Positions 17,462 to 26,165 of a stretch of DNA of 64,000 nt are shown here, piece after piece (the first letter of the stretch is position 1; the number at the start of each line of letters is the position of its first letter). The position numbers and the translations under genes were made by a program. Origin of the DNA: an uncultured Blautia sp. (lineage in GTDB: Bacteria; Bacillota; Clostridia; Lachnospirales; Lachnospiraceae); contig CATXEA010000017.1 of assembly GCA_958367245.1 (NCBI GenBank), positions 10,466 through 74,465 of the forward strand, given 5' to 3'. The notes under the pieces were generated by a model that was not told the DNA's origin, did no database searches, and saw only the letters and a list, made by a program, of their open reading frames with translations.

Positions 17462-20400
17462 CTAGCTCAATGTAATAATGGTATTTTCATCCAGCTCGTT
17501 TAATAATTTTTTCTTCATCTCTGCCAGGAACTTGTCAATATCTTGCTCATTTTCAATTGAATAGGTTCTTGCACCAGCCACATTACTAATGGATACATTC
17601 TTGCGTTTCTTCGGCTTTGGCTGCACTGGCGGTGTTACCGGCTTCGGTGGTTCTGTATGACCGCCACCTGTCGGTGGTGTTTCCGGAGGTACAGGCTGTA
17701 CCGGTTTCGGGCGATGTGCTTCTTCATACTCTGTAATTTCATCCATACACCGAAGCTTCAATGTATCACTTTCCAGTCTGATATTCTTCACTGCAGCAAT
17801 CTCATGGGATGTGTCCAGCTTCTGCTTCAATTCTGCAAAAGCATTTACGAACTTGTCTCTAAATACAGCGGCGAATTCTTTCTCATCCAGTGTATGTAAC
17901 ACTTTTTCCAGATCATCTTCTACGATTGGACGCATTTCTTCTGCTTCTTTTTCCAGTAAGGTTCCATACTGCTGTACAAACTTCAGGGACATATCCGGCA
18001 GTTTCTGAATCTGACTAAATGGATTTTTTGCAGTTACAATAGCTTCCATTTGAGCCACACTGTCAATGATTTCCTGTTCCCGGACATAAGTCTTACTGTT
18101 TTCAAACATCTGGATCTGTTCCAGTGCTTTTTCAAAGATTTTTTTCTGACCACCTTTAAAGAAATCAAATACAGGTGCAGCATCATCTGCATCATCTAAG
18201 AGAGCATCTCTCTTTTTATCTACCATTTTAAAGAACTCTACCGGCTCTTTGATAGAAAGAAGTTCTTCCAGATTCTTTTTCGCCTGTTCCATCAAGGATT
18301 TACAAGGCAGTTTGGGATTCATACGATATTCAATCATGATTTCCCCGAAGGTATCCAGTTTATCCTGTGCCTTGTTTTTGAAGGTTTTCATAATGGTATC
18401 GTCATCATCACTGGATAAGGAATAGCCAAAATAATCTTTCAATACTTCTTTTACCGAACGGATCTGTCCATCTGTTGCTCTTTCTCTGATATCAATGAGC
18501 AGTTTCTCTACAAACTCACGCTTTGTCAGATATCGTACCAATTCCTCTTTGGTATTAGACAGCATAGATAAGCTCTGACTGTTGTAAGTCAAAGATACTC
18601 TTCCCATCTTAAAGAGCATGGCAGCCAGCCACTGCACGTCTTTCGGATCAAAGCCATAGGGAGCTGCCCCGAATTTATCTTGCAGGGATTTCAGAGAAGT
18701 TTTCATATGTCTTGCATTGTTAAGACCGATGACCTGAATCACTTCTTCCAGGGCCAGTTTATTTGGTGTAGTGTCACTGGTTCCAAGGAAGGATAACTGT
18801 CCATCGTTCCCATTAAATACTGCCGCAATATCAGAAAGCTCCGGCGCGGTCTCCATGTAGGTCAGCTTGTTATACTGCATGGCCACCAGTTTGGCAAGTG
18901 CCTCATTGATACGGCTTGAAGGATCTTTTGGTACGATATTCGCTTTATCCCCATTGACATAGATATCTGCATGCTTCAAAGCTTCCTCAATAAAGATACG
19001 GATACGGTCTTTCTTTTCCATACGTTCATCTTCTTTTGCACGACGAATGCTGTCAAAACTTCCTCTCGCTCCGGTTGCATTTTTATTTAAAAATTTATAA
19101 ATCTTGATAGATTCTGTAATTTCATCCAGAAAGGTACTGTCGTTTGGCAGTTTCACAATCACACTATGCTCCTGGGCAGAAAGCATACGCAGAGCAGAAT
19201 CCGGATAATCCTCTCCATATGGTGTGATAATCGATACTCCGATATCATTGGACTGATTTCCCTTGAAATACCGGTCATCTACTTTCTGGTTAAATGGGAA
19301 TAAATAACGGCTGCTGTAACGATACTTCTTGTCTGTAAAGATTTCCTCGAAGATTACGGTAGATGCCTCTCCGATAATCTCTCCCATTTCTACCGATTCG
19401 TTATTAATGGCATTATTAATTTCCTGCTCTTCATTGGTCAGGAAGATATAGATTTCTCCATTCTTCTGTACCAGTGTCTCACGGATCAGTTTCTTTAAAG
19501 ATTCTTCGATTTTTCCACGAATTTCAATACGGTCGTCATCAATATTGGAGATCATCAACGTAGTAAGGTTATCTACATTTGCTTTGATCTCTTTGACGTA
19601 TTTAATCATGAACAGGACTTTCAGCAGCTCCACATCGAACTCGTCCAGTCTGCTATTGTCTTCTGCATCAGTAATGACCTGGCTGTGCTGATGGTCAATG
19701 AATTTATGCAGCGGATCATAGAAATAGCTGAATGGTACCAGTACTCCTTCCTGGCTGTCTTTTAACCGAATCGCAGACTCCTGGAACAATGCCAGCATGG
19801 AACGGGACTGGTCAGATAAGTGTTTTCCACTGGCTCCATGGGTACGTACAGCTGTCAATACCTGTCCAAGTAAGTTGAACTGGTAGGGAATAAAGGGATA
19901 GCAATCTGCAAAATCTGTTTTATCTGTATATAATTTCTTATCTGCCGTATCTGCGGTAAAGGTGATCAGATTCTTGATAATGGATTCTTTCTGCTCGTAT
20001 AACAGCTTCAATGCAGATTCTGCGATCTCATTTTTTTCAAGGATACGTTTCCGGATAACCTCATCTACATTGGATGCAGACAGGGATAATCTGGTATCGA
20101 AACGTCCCTGAATCTTGGAGAAGTCATTTCCTTTTGTCTTTGTGATGGAATCAATATCTTCCTGACTGGTAACGATGACCCATGCCTTTCCTCTGCAGGC
20201 AGTTCCCAAATCTTCTACGATAGTCTGTAAGTTCAGCATTAACTGGGTATCATCGGCAATATACTGTCCAATCTCGTCTACCAGAAAAATCACATGATGG
20301 TTCGCTCCTTTTTTCTCACAATATTCTTTTACCAGTGATACGAACTTCTCAATACTAAGGTCATAGCTTCCCTTGGCATTCTTACACCAGTTGCGGGCAG

Positions 20401-21067
20401 CTTCTTCACTCATGAAATCCATTGCCACAATCGTTTTTACGATTTTATCCTGGATAACAGCAAAGGCCTGTCTCTTTTTCTCCCACGGTGCCCCTGCAAT
20501 CTCTTCAAATTTCTCTTTGAACGCTTCAAATCTGCCTTCGTTATCCAGCTGGCGTTCAAATTCTGCAAGATACGGAATAGATCCGCAGTATCCCTGCATT
20601 TCGTTAAATACTTTCATGAAGACTTCTACGATGGCTTCTTTCCCGGAACCAACCTTTGCAGATCCTTTGGAATCAATATTAAAGAGCATGACATCAGAAG
20701 AGATGGTACCGGAATTAGTCATTTTGGCAATCAGCATAGGATCATCCACTTTTTTGCCATCTGTGAAGTACTCAATGGCTCTTTTTCCCTCTACCACACT
20801 GTTTTTTAACAGGTAAGAAAGAATTTTTAAGAAGTGAGATTTACCACTTCCAAAGAAACCGGAGATCCAGACACCCATTTTGTCGGTATAATTGTTGATT
20901 CCTTTTTCATAGTTATCAAAAAAATCACGGAAATGTTTTAACAGTTCTTTTGTTACTACATATTCGTCCAATTCCTGATATACGTTTTCTTCATCAGACT
21001 GACCAACTTTGATAACTCCCTTAATGTCACGATCAATCTGTTTTTCAAACATCTCTTTAATCTGCAT
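17462..21067 (-). CDS. brxC: BREX P-loop ATPase BrxC
   Basis: 1201 residues from the ATG at 21067, which follows AGGAGAAAAGAGT; a longer open frame upstream lacks a ribosome site. Walker A GFFGSGKS at 70-77 and Walker B VIFLVDEIGQYIAD near 270. Near the C-terminus lies a proline-rich linker (PVQPVPPETPP, PPKPVTPPVQPKP) before a short basic tail. BrxC is a large core BREX ATPase required for defence. It lies 19 bp after brxB. Confidence 0.95.
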   Translation of the reverse strand: MQIKEMFEKQIDRDIKGVIKVGQSDEENVYQELDEYVVTKELLKHFRDFFDNYEKGINNYTDKMGVWISGFFGSGKSHFLKILSYLLKNSVVEGKRAIEYFTDGKKVDDPMLIAKMTNSGTISSDVMLFNIDSKGSAKVGSGKEAIVEVFMKVFNEMQGYCGSIPYLAEFERQLDNEGRFEAFKEKFEEIAGAPWEKKRQAFAVIQDKIVKTIVAMDFMSEEAARNWCKNAKGSYDLSIEKFVSLVKEYCEKKGANHHVIFLVDEIGQYIADDTQLMLNLQTIVEDLGTACRGKAWVIVTSQEDIDSITKTKGNDFSKIQGRFDTRLSLSASNVDEVIRKRILEKNEIAESALKLLYEQKESIIKNLITFTADTADKKLYTDKTDFADCYPFIPYQFNLLGQVLTAVRTHGASGKHLSDQSRSMLALFQESAIRLKDSQEGVLVPFSYFYDPLHKFIDHQHSQVITDAEDNSRLDEFDVELLKVLFMIKYVKEIKANVDNLTTLMISNIDDDRIEIRGKIEESLKKLIRETLVQKNGEIYIFLTNEEQEINNAINNESVEMGEIIGEASTVIFEEIFTDKKYRYSSRYLFPFNQKVDDRYFKGNQSNDIGVSIITPYGEDYPDSALRMLSAQEHSVIVKLPNDSTFLDEITESIKIYKFLNKNATGARGSFDSIRRAKEDERMEKKDRIRIFIEEALKHADIYVNGDKANIVPKDPSSRINEALAKLVAMQYNKLTYMETAPELSDIAAVFNGNDGQLSFLGTSDTTPNKLALEEVIQVIGLNNARHMKTSLKSLQDKFGAAPYGFDPKDVQWLAAMLFKMGRVSLTYNSQSLSMLSNTKEELVRYLTKREFVEKLLIDIRERATDGQIRSVKEVLKDYFGYSLSSDDDDTIMKTFKNKAQDKLDTFGEIMIEYRMNPKLPCKSLMEQAKKNLEELLSIKEPVEFFKMVDKKRDALLDDADDAAPVFDFFKGGQKKIFEKALEQIQMFENSKTYVREQEIIDSVAQMEAIVTAKNPFSQIQKLPDMSLKFVQQYGTLLEKEAEEMRPIVEDDLEKVLHTLDEKEFAAVFRDKFVNAFAELKQKLDTSHEIAAVKNIRLESDTLKLRCMDEITEYEEAHRPKPVQPVPPETPPTGGGHTEPPKPVTPPVQPKPKKRKNVSISNVAGARTYSIENEQDIDKFLAEMKKKLLNELDENTIITLS

Positions 21068-21086
21068 ACTCTTTTCTCCTTCGTCT

Positions 21087-21674
21087 TTACACAAGCCGGA
21101 ATGCCCGGTAATAATTCCTGGAATCCATGGTCCCAAATAATTTCAGATCCTGGCCACTGTATTCTCCAGGATAAAACATCACAACCGGTACACTGTCCAG
21201 TACCTGATGTAAATTGTTCAAAATATTATGGCTTGCAATGATTGGATGGCATTTTCCTACTCCTGTCAGAAAAATCACACTGTCTGTCAGATCTTCCTGT
21301 AGAATCTTTGAGATAATCAAATTCAGTTCGTTCGTCTCATCCAGTCCCAGTGTCTCTACCAGACTGTCTGCCATATCAAAAAAGCCATTGTCTTTTTCCA
21401 GATCAAAGAAGGCTTCCAGATATCCTTCTTCCTCTAATACCTGAATCATCGTATGAAACAGGTCAAATTCTATAATTTTAAAGTCTTTATTGCCATTATT
21501 AATTCTGTCTTTTAAATATGCGATATGATTTCGCACTTCCAGTTCTGCTCTCGGATCATAATCAAACACATAATAGCCAACTTCATTTCCGAGGCCCTTA
21601 TTTTCACAAAAAGACTTTTCAGAAATCTTATCTTCGATCCGATTCAATCTTTCTTCCAAACTTAATCGCGCCAT
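21087..21674 (-). CDS. brxB: BREX protein BrxB (DUF1788)
   Basis: 195 residues, the normal BrxB length. It has the typical N-terminus (ERLNRIEDKI), PRAELEVRNHIAYLK, and the C-terminal VPVVMFYPGEYSG-DLKLFG segment. A core BREX-1 protein of unknown biochemical role. It starts 2 bp after the brxA stop and precedes brxC by 19 bp, so the three are co-translated. Confidence 0.92.
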   Translation of the reverse strand: MARLSLEERLNRIEDKISEKSFCENKGLGNEVGYYVFDYDPRAELEVRNHIAYLKDRINNGNKDFKIIEFDLFHTMIQVLEEEGYLEAFFDLEKDNGFFDMADSLVETLGLDETNELNLIISKILQEDLTDSVIFLTGVGKCHPIIASHNILNNLHQVLDSVPVVMFYPGEYSGQDLKLFGTMDSRNYYRAFRLV

Positions 21675-21676
21675 AC

Positions 21677-22267
21677 TTAGACTCCCTTCACTGCTTTTAG
21701 GTATTCTCCAAGTCCATTTGCAGTCAGTAATTCCTCCGTACGGTAATCAATATGAATTGGCTTGATTGTTCTTGGTTTTGCACTGCTTTCCAGCAATCCT
21801 GCCTCAAACATCATTCTGGTAAAACACTGTTTCAACTTCCGTACTGCAGTATCTGTCCAACCTGCGACTATATCACTCTGCATTGCCTTATCTGCAAAAA
21901 AAACATTCAGATCCCGGTCTGTAATTTCTTTTTCACCTAATCGAATCTTTTCATCATATATTTCATGCAAAAACTCAAAAAACAATCTGCTGTCCATCAG
22001 AATTGCAATCAGATTCAGAATCTTTGCAGTTTCTACATCACATGTAATAAATGCCCGTAATACTGGTTCCGGTAAGGCTGATACCCTTCGGTATGTTCCA
22101 TTCAGCACCTCATAGGCACGATATTCTGCTTTCACCTGATAGATGTTTTCCTCCCAGGCAATCTTGCGGATATCTGTCTTGCTAAGTCCTTCCAGGATAT
22201 ATCCTGCTGTTTTTCTGGACTCCTGTAACCAGAATAATTTTGATGTAAGTCCTGCACTATATTCCAT
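21677..22267 (-). CDS. brxA: BREX protein BrxA (DUF1819)
   Basis: 196 residues from the ATG at 22267, which overlaps the regulator stop as TAATG; a longer frame starting at 22297 would run into the regulator. The sequence shows BrxA features (SKLFWLQESRKTAGYI, RRVSALPEPVLRAF, LYFEF-like LFFEFLHEIYD). BrxA is a small helical DNA-binding core protein of BREX-1. First BREX structural gene of the operon. Confidence 0.92.
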   Translation of the reverse strand: MEYSAGLTSKLFWLQESRKTAGYILEGLSKTDIRKIAWEENIYQVKAEYRAYEVLNGTYRRVSALPEPVLRAFITCDVETAKILNLIAILMDSRLFFEFLHEIYDEKIRLGEKEITDRDLNVFFADKAMQSDIVAGWTDTAVRKLKQCFTRMMFEAGLLESSAKPRTIKPIHIDYRTEELLTANGLGEYLKAVKGV

Positions 22268-22518
22268 TACTGTCCACCATCCTTTGTTTCCTGGCAAAGC
22301 GGATATTCGCTTTGCAGACTGCGTTCATAATGGACAATATCTCCGAAATCGCAATCTAACTTCTCGCAGATCTTCTCCAGAACCTTCATGGAAACCAGCT
22401 CGCCATTGGTCATTTTTGCCACGGTGCTGCTGCTGATTCCCACCTGGTTCATCATATCCACTTTCTTCATATTTTTATCAATCAATAGCTTCCAAAGTCC
22501 GTTGTATGATACTGCCAT
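22267..22518 (-). CDS. XRE-family regulator, first gene of the BREX operon
   Basis: About 83 residues from the ATG at 22518 (MAVSYNGLWKLL), preceded by AAAGGGG; the open frame extends to 22569 without a ribosome site. It is a compact Cro/C1-type HTH protein of the YozG-like class (KKVDMMNQVGISSSTVAKMTNG as the helix-turn-helix region). Overlap with brxA by TAATG shows co-translation. Probably autoregulates the brx promoter, where two copies of a 15-bp site lie. Confidence 0.85.
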   Translation of the reverse strand: MAVSYNGLWKLLIDKNMKKVDMMNQVGISSSTVAKMTNGELVSMKVLEKICEKLDCDFGDIVHYERSLQSEYPLCQETKDGGQ

Positions 22519-22561
22519 ATATTCGACCCCTTTATTATGTAAATTTAAGGTTTTTTCTGTG

Positions 22562-22644
22562 TTCTTCAATGATAATTTAGCTATTTATACTATAATTGAA
22601 TCCTTTTTATTGTATCATACTATAGATATTTCTTCAATGATAAT
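22562..22644 (-). promoter_or_regulatory. BREX operon promoter with duplicated 15-bp site
   Basis: On the minus strand TTGAAG (22632-22637), a 17-bp spacer and TACAAT (22609-22614) form a good sigma-A promoter. The 15-mer ATTATCATTGAAGAA occurs at 22630-22644, overlapping the -35, and again exactly at 22562-22576 between the promoter and the xre start. The pair is a likely operator for the XRE protein. Confidence 0.65.
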
Positions 22645-22715
22645 CACAAATCAAATATTCGACTTTACGAATGATTTATTTGAAAACCCTAAAACATATC
22701 ACGGAGTATTTTCTT

Positions 22716-23543
22716 TTATTCTTCCAAATACATTTTCAATGCATTGTAGCAATTCAGTGTCTCACTATCTGCATCATTGAAATTCTGGGAATATGTCTGC
22801 AGACTTCCTGTTGGATCTGTCGCCAGATTCGTCAATGATATATACGCATCATACAATTCTGATAGTGATTCATACGCATCCTTATACTCTTCTGGCGGAT
22901 TCTTTAATTTTTTCATCAAAGAATTTACGGCATCTTTATTGTCATTAATATTCTCTATCTGAATACTAAAATCACTATCTAAAAAGAGATTTTGCAGTGC
23001 CACATTGAAATCAGAAACAAAGTAACCATTTGGTCGCGTATATTTATCTGTCACACTGTCTCTTTCTTCATAAATAGCGTTGTACCACACCTGTTTAATC
23101 AAATTGCCACAGGTTTCTGCGTCACTTGCTCCAGAAAGCATGGAATAAGCTGCCATATTCAAATTTGTACCATATTCCTCACTCTGCTTCTGCGCTTCTG
23201 CTTTTGCCTTTTCTGCCACATTCTTTTTATGTGTTTGCACTCCAATGGCTGTGATAATTGCTGCAACAAAAACTGCAATCGTTGCTATCACGATGATTTT
23301 CTTTGATTTTTTTGTTATCTTCACACCGGTTACTTCTACCTGCTGTGGAGCTTTTTCTGTCTCAACAATGTTCTCTATTGGACAACCACATTTCGGACAG
23401 ATATCCATTTCTGCTTCCAATTCTGCTCCACAGTCTGAACAGTGTTTCTTTTCTTCCTGAATCAGTACTGTTCCACAATGTACACATTTTTTCGCCTTAT
23501 CCGATATTTGTTCGCCGCAATTCGGGCATGTTGTCATAGCCAT
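22716..23543 (-). CDS. Zinc-ribbon, single-membrane-span protein
   Basis: 275 residues. Two N-terminal zinc ribbons (CPNC-CVHC at 6-24 and CSDC-CPKCGC at 35-53) precede one transmembrane helix (residues about 83-103, IIVIATIAVFVAAIITAIGV), then an outward helical domain of about 170 residues with no recognised fold. The topology suggests a cytosolic zinc sensor joined to an external domain. Third gene of the VWA-NYN operon, 25 bp after NYN. Function unknown. Confidence 0.8.
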   Translation of the reverse strand: MAMTTCPNCGEQISDKAKKCVHCGTVLIQEEKKHCSDCGAELEAEMDICPKCGCPIENIVETEKAPQQVEVTGVKITKKSKKIIVIATIAVFVAAIITAIGVQTHKKNVAEKAKAEAQKQSEEYGTNLNMAAYSMLSGASDAETCGNLIKQVWYNAIYEERDSVTDKYTRPNGYFVSDFNVALQNLFLDSDFSIQIENINDNKDAVNSLMKKLKNPPEEYKDAYESLSELYDAYISLTNLATDPTGSLQTYSQNFNDADSETLNCYNALKMYLEE

Positions 23544-23568
23544 AATCTTTTTCCTCCGTATTTTCTCT

Positions 23569-24225
23569 CTATGCTTCTTGATACAGAATTGGTTTTAAGC
23601 GATCATATATTTCTAACCCTTGTTTTCTTCCAAATCTATGCAAGGAACTCAGATAAATTATTTTCTTGTTTTCTCCATTTTCTAACAAATCCTGTATTTC
23701 ACTCAGTCTGTCCGCAAATATGGTACTTCCAAATATTTGTTTTAGAACCTCCTGCAGCCTTTTCCGTTCTTCATATTTTGCCTGAAAAATATTTATATCA
23801 ACCCCGTTCAGTTTATTTTTCAAACATTTCACTCTTTCACTGTTGTCATTACTTGCAATCAAACTTCTTTCAATAGAGGGTGACAAAATCATTTTTTTAG
23901 TTGCTGGCAGTCTTATATCCCAATAGTCACGAACTGCATGAAATCCCTGATCTTTACTGATAATAGCTACTCTATCATCATGACCCTTCCCATAGAACTC
24001 GCCAACTCTGGTAGCAATATAGAAATCCAATCCATTCTTTCCGGTTTTAACCAATTTGCATGTATCAAACTTGCATCCGGACTGTTCTATTTCTTCCAGA
24101 TAACGACTTTCACAGCTATGTGCCGCTGAACTAAAAAACAATGTCAGATAATCATTTTTATCCAGGTAGTCAGCACCTCTTAGTCCATTACTCCTTACAT
24201 TTTCAAAATCCACTAAAAAATACAT
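23569..24225 (-). CDS. NYN/PIN-like domain protein (putative RNase)
   Basis: 218 residues. The N-terminus YFLVDFENVRSNG carries the NYN acidic motif (D6, E8). Further acidic strands follow (GLDFYIATRVGEF, VAIISKDQGFHAV), giving the PIN-like metal centre. NYN proteins are usually RNA nucleases. The C-terminal 70 residues are helical, perhaps for substrate choice. It lies 5 bp after the VWA gene and belongs to the dyad-box operon. Confidence 0.82.
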   Translation of the reverse strand: MYFLVDFENVRSNGLRGADYLDKNDYLTLFFSSAAHSCESRYLEEIEQSGCKFDTCKLVKTGKNGLDFYIATRVGEFYGKGHDDRVAIISKDQGFHAVRDYWDIRLPATKKMILSPSIERSLIASNDNSERVKCLKNKLNGVDINIFQAKYEERKRLQEVLKQIFGSTIFADRLSEIQDLLENGENKKIIYLSSLHRFGRKQGLEIYDRLKPILYQEA

Positions 24226-24230
24226 GACTA

Positions 24231-24899
24231 CTACCCTCTTTTCTGTCTGTTACTTTTTTCATGGTATTCCTCAATTTCATCCTTCCAGTCATCTTCCCAA
24301 AAATCTTCTGTTGCATCACAAATGACCGCTTTACTCAATGCGTTACCAACTGCCCTGAAATTAACTGCAATACCCTTGGAATCATTCTCATATGTCACAG
24401 ATCTGTTTCTGGCAATCCCTATCTTCTCAGCTTCTCTTCCCGCATCAATATTGGCACCCAGGAACAAAAACTCCCATCCACATTCTTTTTTTGCTTCTAT
24501 CTTTCGCCTGATCTGCTCCTGTGTGAAATGTTCACTGGAATTTTCTAATCCATCCGTAGTAATGACAAATATGATTTTTCCTGCCCGGTGATCTTTTGGG
24601 AGATGCTTCTGTACGTTTTCCATTTTCTCGATGGCAGTTCCTACTGCATCTAATAAAGCTGTGCATCCACGAACAAAGTATTCTTTTTCTGTAAGCGGTT
24701 CAATAATTTCCACCGGAAATCTGTCATGAATGAGATCCACCTCATCATCGAATAGAATCGTAGTCACATTCACTTTCTTTTCCTGTAACTTTTGCTTTGC
24801 AATCATGCCATTAAAGCCGTCAATGGTATCACTTTCCAATCCGCCCATAGAGCCACTTCTGTCCAAAATAAAAACCAACTCAGTTAATTCTGTATTCAT
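24231..24899 (-). CDS. VWA-domain protein, first gene of a dyad-box operon
   Basis: 222 residues, essentially one von Willebrand factor A domain. It has the MIDAS motif DRSGSM (D13, S15, S17), the conserved threonine region (GCTALLDA) and ITTDGLENSS. No signal peptide, so it is cytosolic. Such cytosolic VWA proteins are often adaptors in stress or defence operons. GGAGG lies 6 bp before the ATG. NYN and zinc-ribbon genes follow closely. Confidence 0.85.
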   Translation of the reverse strand: MNTELTELVFILDRSGSMGGLESDTIDGFNGMIAKQKLQEKKVNVTTILFDDEVDLIHDRFPVEIIEPLTEKEYFVRGCTALLDAVGTAIEKMENVQKHLPKDHRAGKIIFVITTDGLENSSEHFTQEQIRRKIEAKKECGWEFLFLGANIDAGREAEKIGIARNRSVTYENDSKGIAVNFRAVGNALSKAVICDATEDFWEDDWKDEIEEYHEKSNRQKRG

Positions 24900-24933
24900 G
24901 TGATTTCCTCCTTAAAAACTTGTTATTAATCAC

Positions 24934-24977
24934 ATTTTATCTACAGAACCAATTGAGTTGGTCGCCTGTCAGGTGAC
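24934..24977 (-). promoter_or_regulatory. Dyad-box promoter of the VWA-NYN-zinc-ribbon operon
   Basis: Minus-strand dyad GTCACC-TGACA-GGCGAC (24961-24977; one C/G position off perfect) preceded by AAT. It ends exactly 21 bp upstream of the -10 TAAAAT (24934-24939). No -35 hexamer is visible, so an activator bound at about -34 to -50 is likely. Leader about 30 nt to the VWA ATG. Confidence 0.65.
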
Positions 24978-24996
24978 ATTGCACCATAGTATTTTG

Positions 24997-25632
24997 TTAG
25001 AACACCGGTTGCCCATACGCATCCAGCACATCATTGATTTCAAACATATCATAAATCTTGTTCTGTAAGAAATATGCTACGATAATATCTGTTTTTGAAC
25101 TTCTGGACAATGCAAAACCAGCACTTGCCAGTAAATCTTTCGCTTCATCCAATGATAATTCCAATGCTATTGTAAAAGCCAGCACTGTTTTTTTATTCGG
25201 AACATAATTAACGTCTTTCCGGATTTTTGAAAAATGTCGACGATCCACATACGCCTTTGTATATGCTTCTGAATCTGTCATACCGCGCTCATCAATCATA
25301 CGAAGCAATCTCTGTGAAAATGTTTCCTCTAGCTGATTCATCAGATTATCAATGTTTCTGTTTACTGACATTGTAGAAAACATACCTTTTTGGAGTTTCG
25401 TCTTCTGCATCGTTGAAACATCAAATTCTTCCGAAGCCGATTCTTCGGTCTGACTATTCTCCAGAATCTGCTGATCCTGCAATGCCTTTTTCTCGGCTCT
25501 CTTTTTCCTGAATCTTGTTATTCTATCAAAAATGGATTTCATTTCCTTATCCATCTTGATATCATCCTTCACTGGTTCATAATATTTATCTATGTATTTT
25601 CCTACTTCATCTATCAGCTTTTGATCTGCCAT
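24997..25632 (-). CDS. 218-aa-class protein with HTH-like C-terminus
   Basis: 211 residues from the ATG at 25632 (MADQKLIDEVG), placed after AAAAGGCGG; the open frame extends 7 codons upstream. A charged helical N-terminus precedes a conserved segment (SQRLLRMIDERGMTDSEAY, VDRRHFSKIR, KKTVLAFTIALELSLDEAKDLL) that looks like an XRE-type fold. The family is common in Firmicutes near VWA and stress genes but has no known function to me. It is the second gene of the repeat-protein operon and a candidate DNA-binding protein for the shared dyad box. Confidence 0.75.
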   Translation of the reverse strand: MADQKLIDEVGKYIDKYYEPVKDDIKMDKEMKSIFDRITRFRKKRAEKKALQDQQILENSQTEESASEEFDVSTMQKTKLQKGMFSTMSVNRNIDNLMNQLEETFSQRLLRMIDERGMTDSEAYTKAYVDRRHFSKIRKDVNYVPNKKTVLAFTIALELSLDEAKDLLASAGFALSRSSKTDIIVAYFLQNKIYDMFEINDVLDAYGQPVF

Positions 25633-25655
25633 ATCTTTGCCGCCTTTTATCATTC

Positions 25656-25970
25656 TTAATCGTCATAATGATTGAATCCACCCAAAAATCCCGGATTGCT
25701 ATGCCCCTTCTTATGCCCCTTTTTATCATAATAGTTCACACCACCAAAAAATCCCGGACGGCTCTCACCTACTTTATGCCCATTATTATCGTAATGATTC
25801 ATGCCTCCGAAGAAAGACGGAGAACTATGCCCAATCTTCTTACCATTTGGATCATAATTATTCATACCGCCAAACAATCCCGGGCGGCTCTCGCCTACTT
25901 TTTTCCCGTTTGCATCATAATGGTTTATGGCTCCAAATAACCCTGGTCTGCTATATCCTTTTTTACTCAT
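25656..25970 (-). CDS. Protein made of 21-residue tandem repeats
   Basis: 104 residues built almost entirely of 4.8 repeats of 21 residues, unit about GxSRPGFFGGMNHYD-NGKKV, with GE and GH starts alternating. No signal peptide or membrane span. The Gly-Gly/Asn-His-Tyr-Asp pattern resembles short beta-turn repeats, such as toxin-repeat or cell-wall-binding units, but no family is claimed. GGGAGG lies 8-9 bp before the ATG. First gene of a dyad-box operon. Confidence 0.8.
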   Translation of the reverse strand: MSKKGYSRPGLFGAINHYDANGKKVGESRPGLFGGMNNYDPNGKKIGHSSPSFFGGMNHYDNNGHKVGESRPGFFGGVNYYDKKGHKKGHSNPGFLGGFNHYDD

Positions 25971-26011
25971 AACGTCATCCTCCCGACTCTATTAGCCTCT
26001 TGTTTTATCTC

Positions 26012-26055
26012 ATAATAGCACACTTTTCTCACTTGGAAGTCGCATAACAGGCGAC
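26012..26055 (-). promoter_or_regulatory. Dyad-box promoter of the repeat-protein operon
   Basis: Minus-strand dyad GTCGCC-TGTTA-TGCGAC (26039-26055) preceded by AAT, exactly 21 bp upstream of the -10 TATTAT (26012-26017). Same layout as the boxes before cas9 and the VWA operon. Leader about 37 nt. Confidence 0.62.
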
Positions 26056-26111
26056 ATTCTCCTATCGCATTTACAAACATTATACCATTTATATTTCTTC
26101 CGACAATACTC

Positions 26112-26149
26112 AAAAAAGCCGGAAGTCACTATGATATGCGTGACCTCCG
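26112..26149 (-). terminator. Terminator after the 232-aa gene
   Basis: Minus-strand hairpin with a 10-bp stem (26120-26129 with 26140-26149, one G-T pair) followed by GCTTTTTT. Confidence 0.8.
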
Positions 26150-26165
26150 ACTCGTTCTGCTTATT

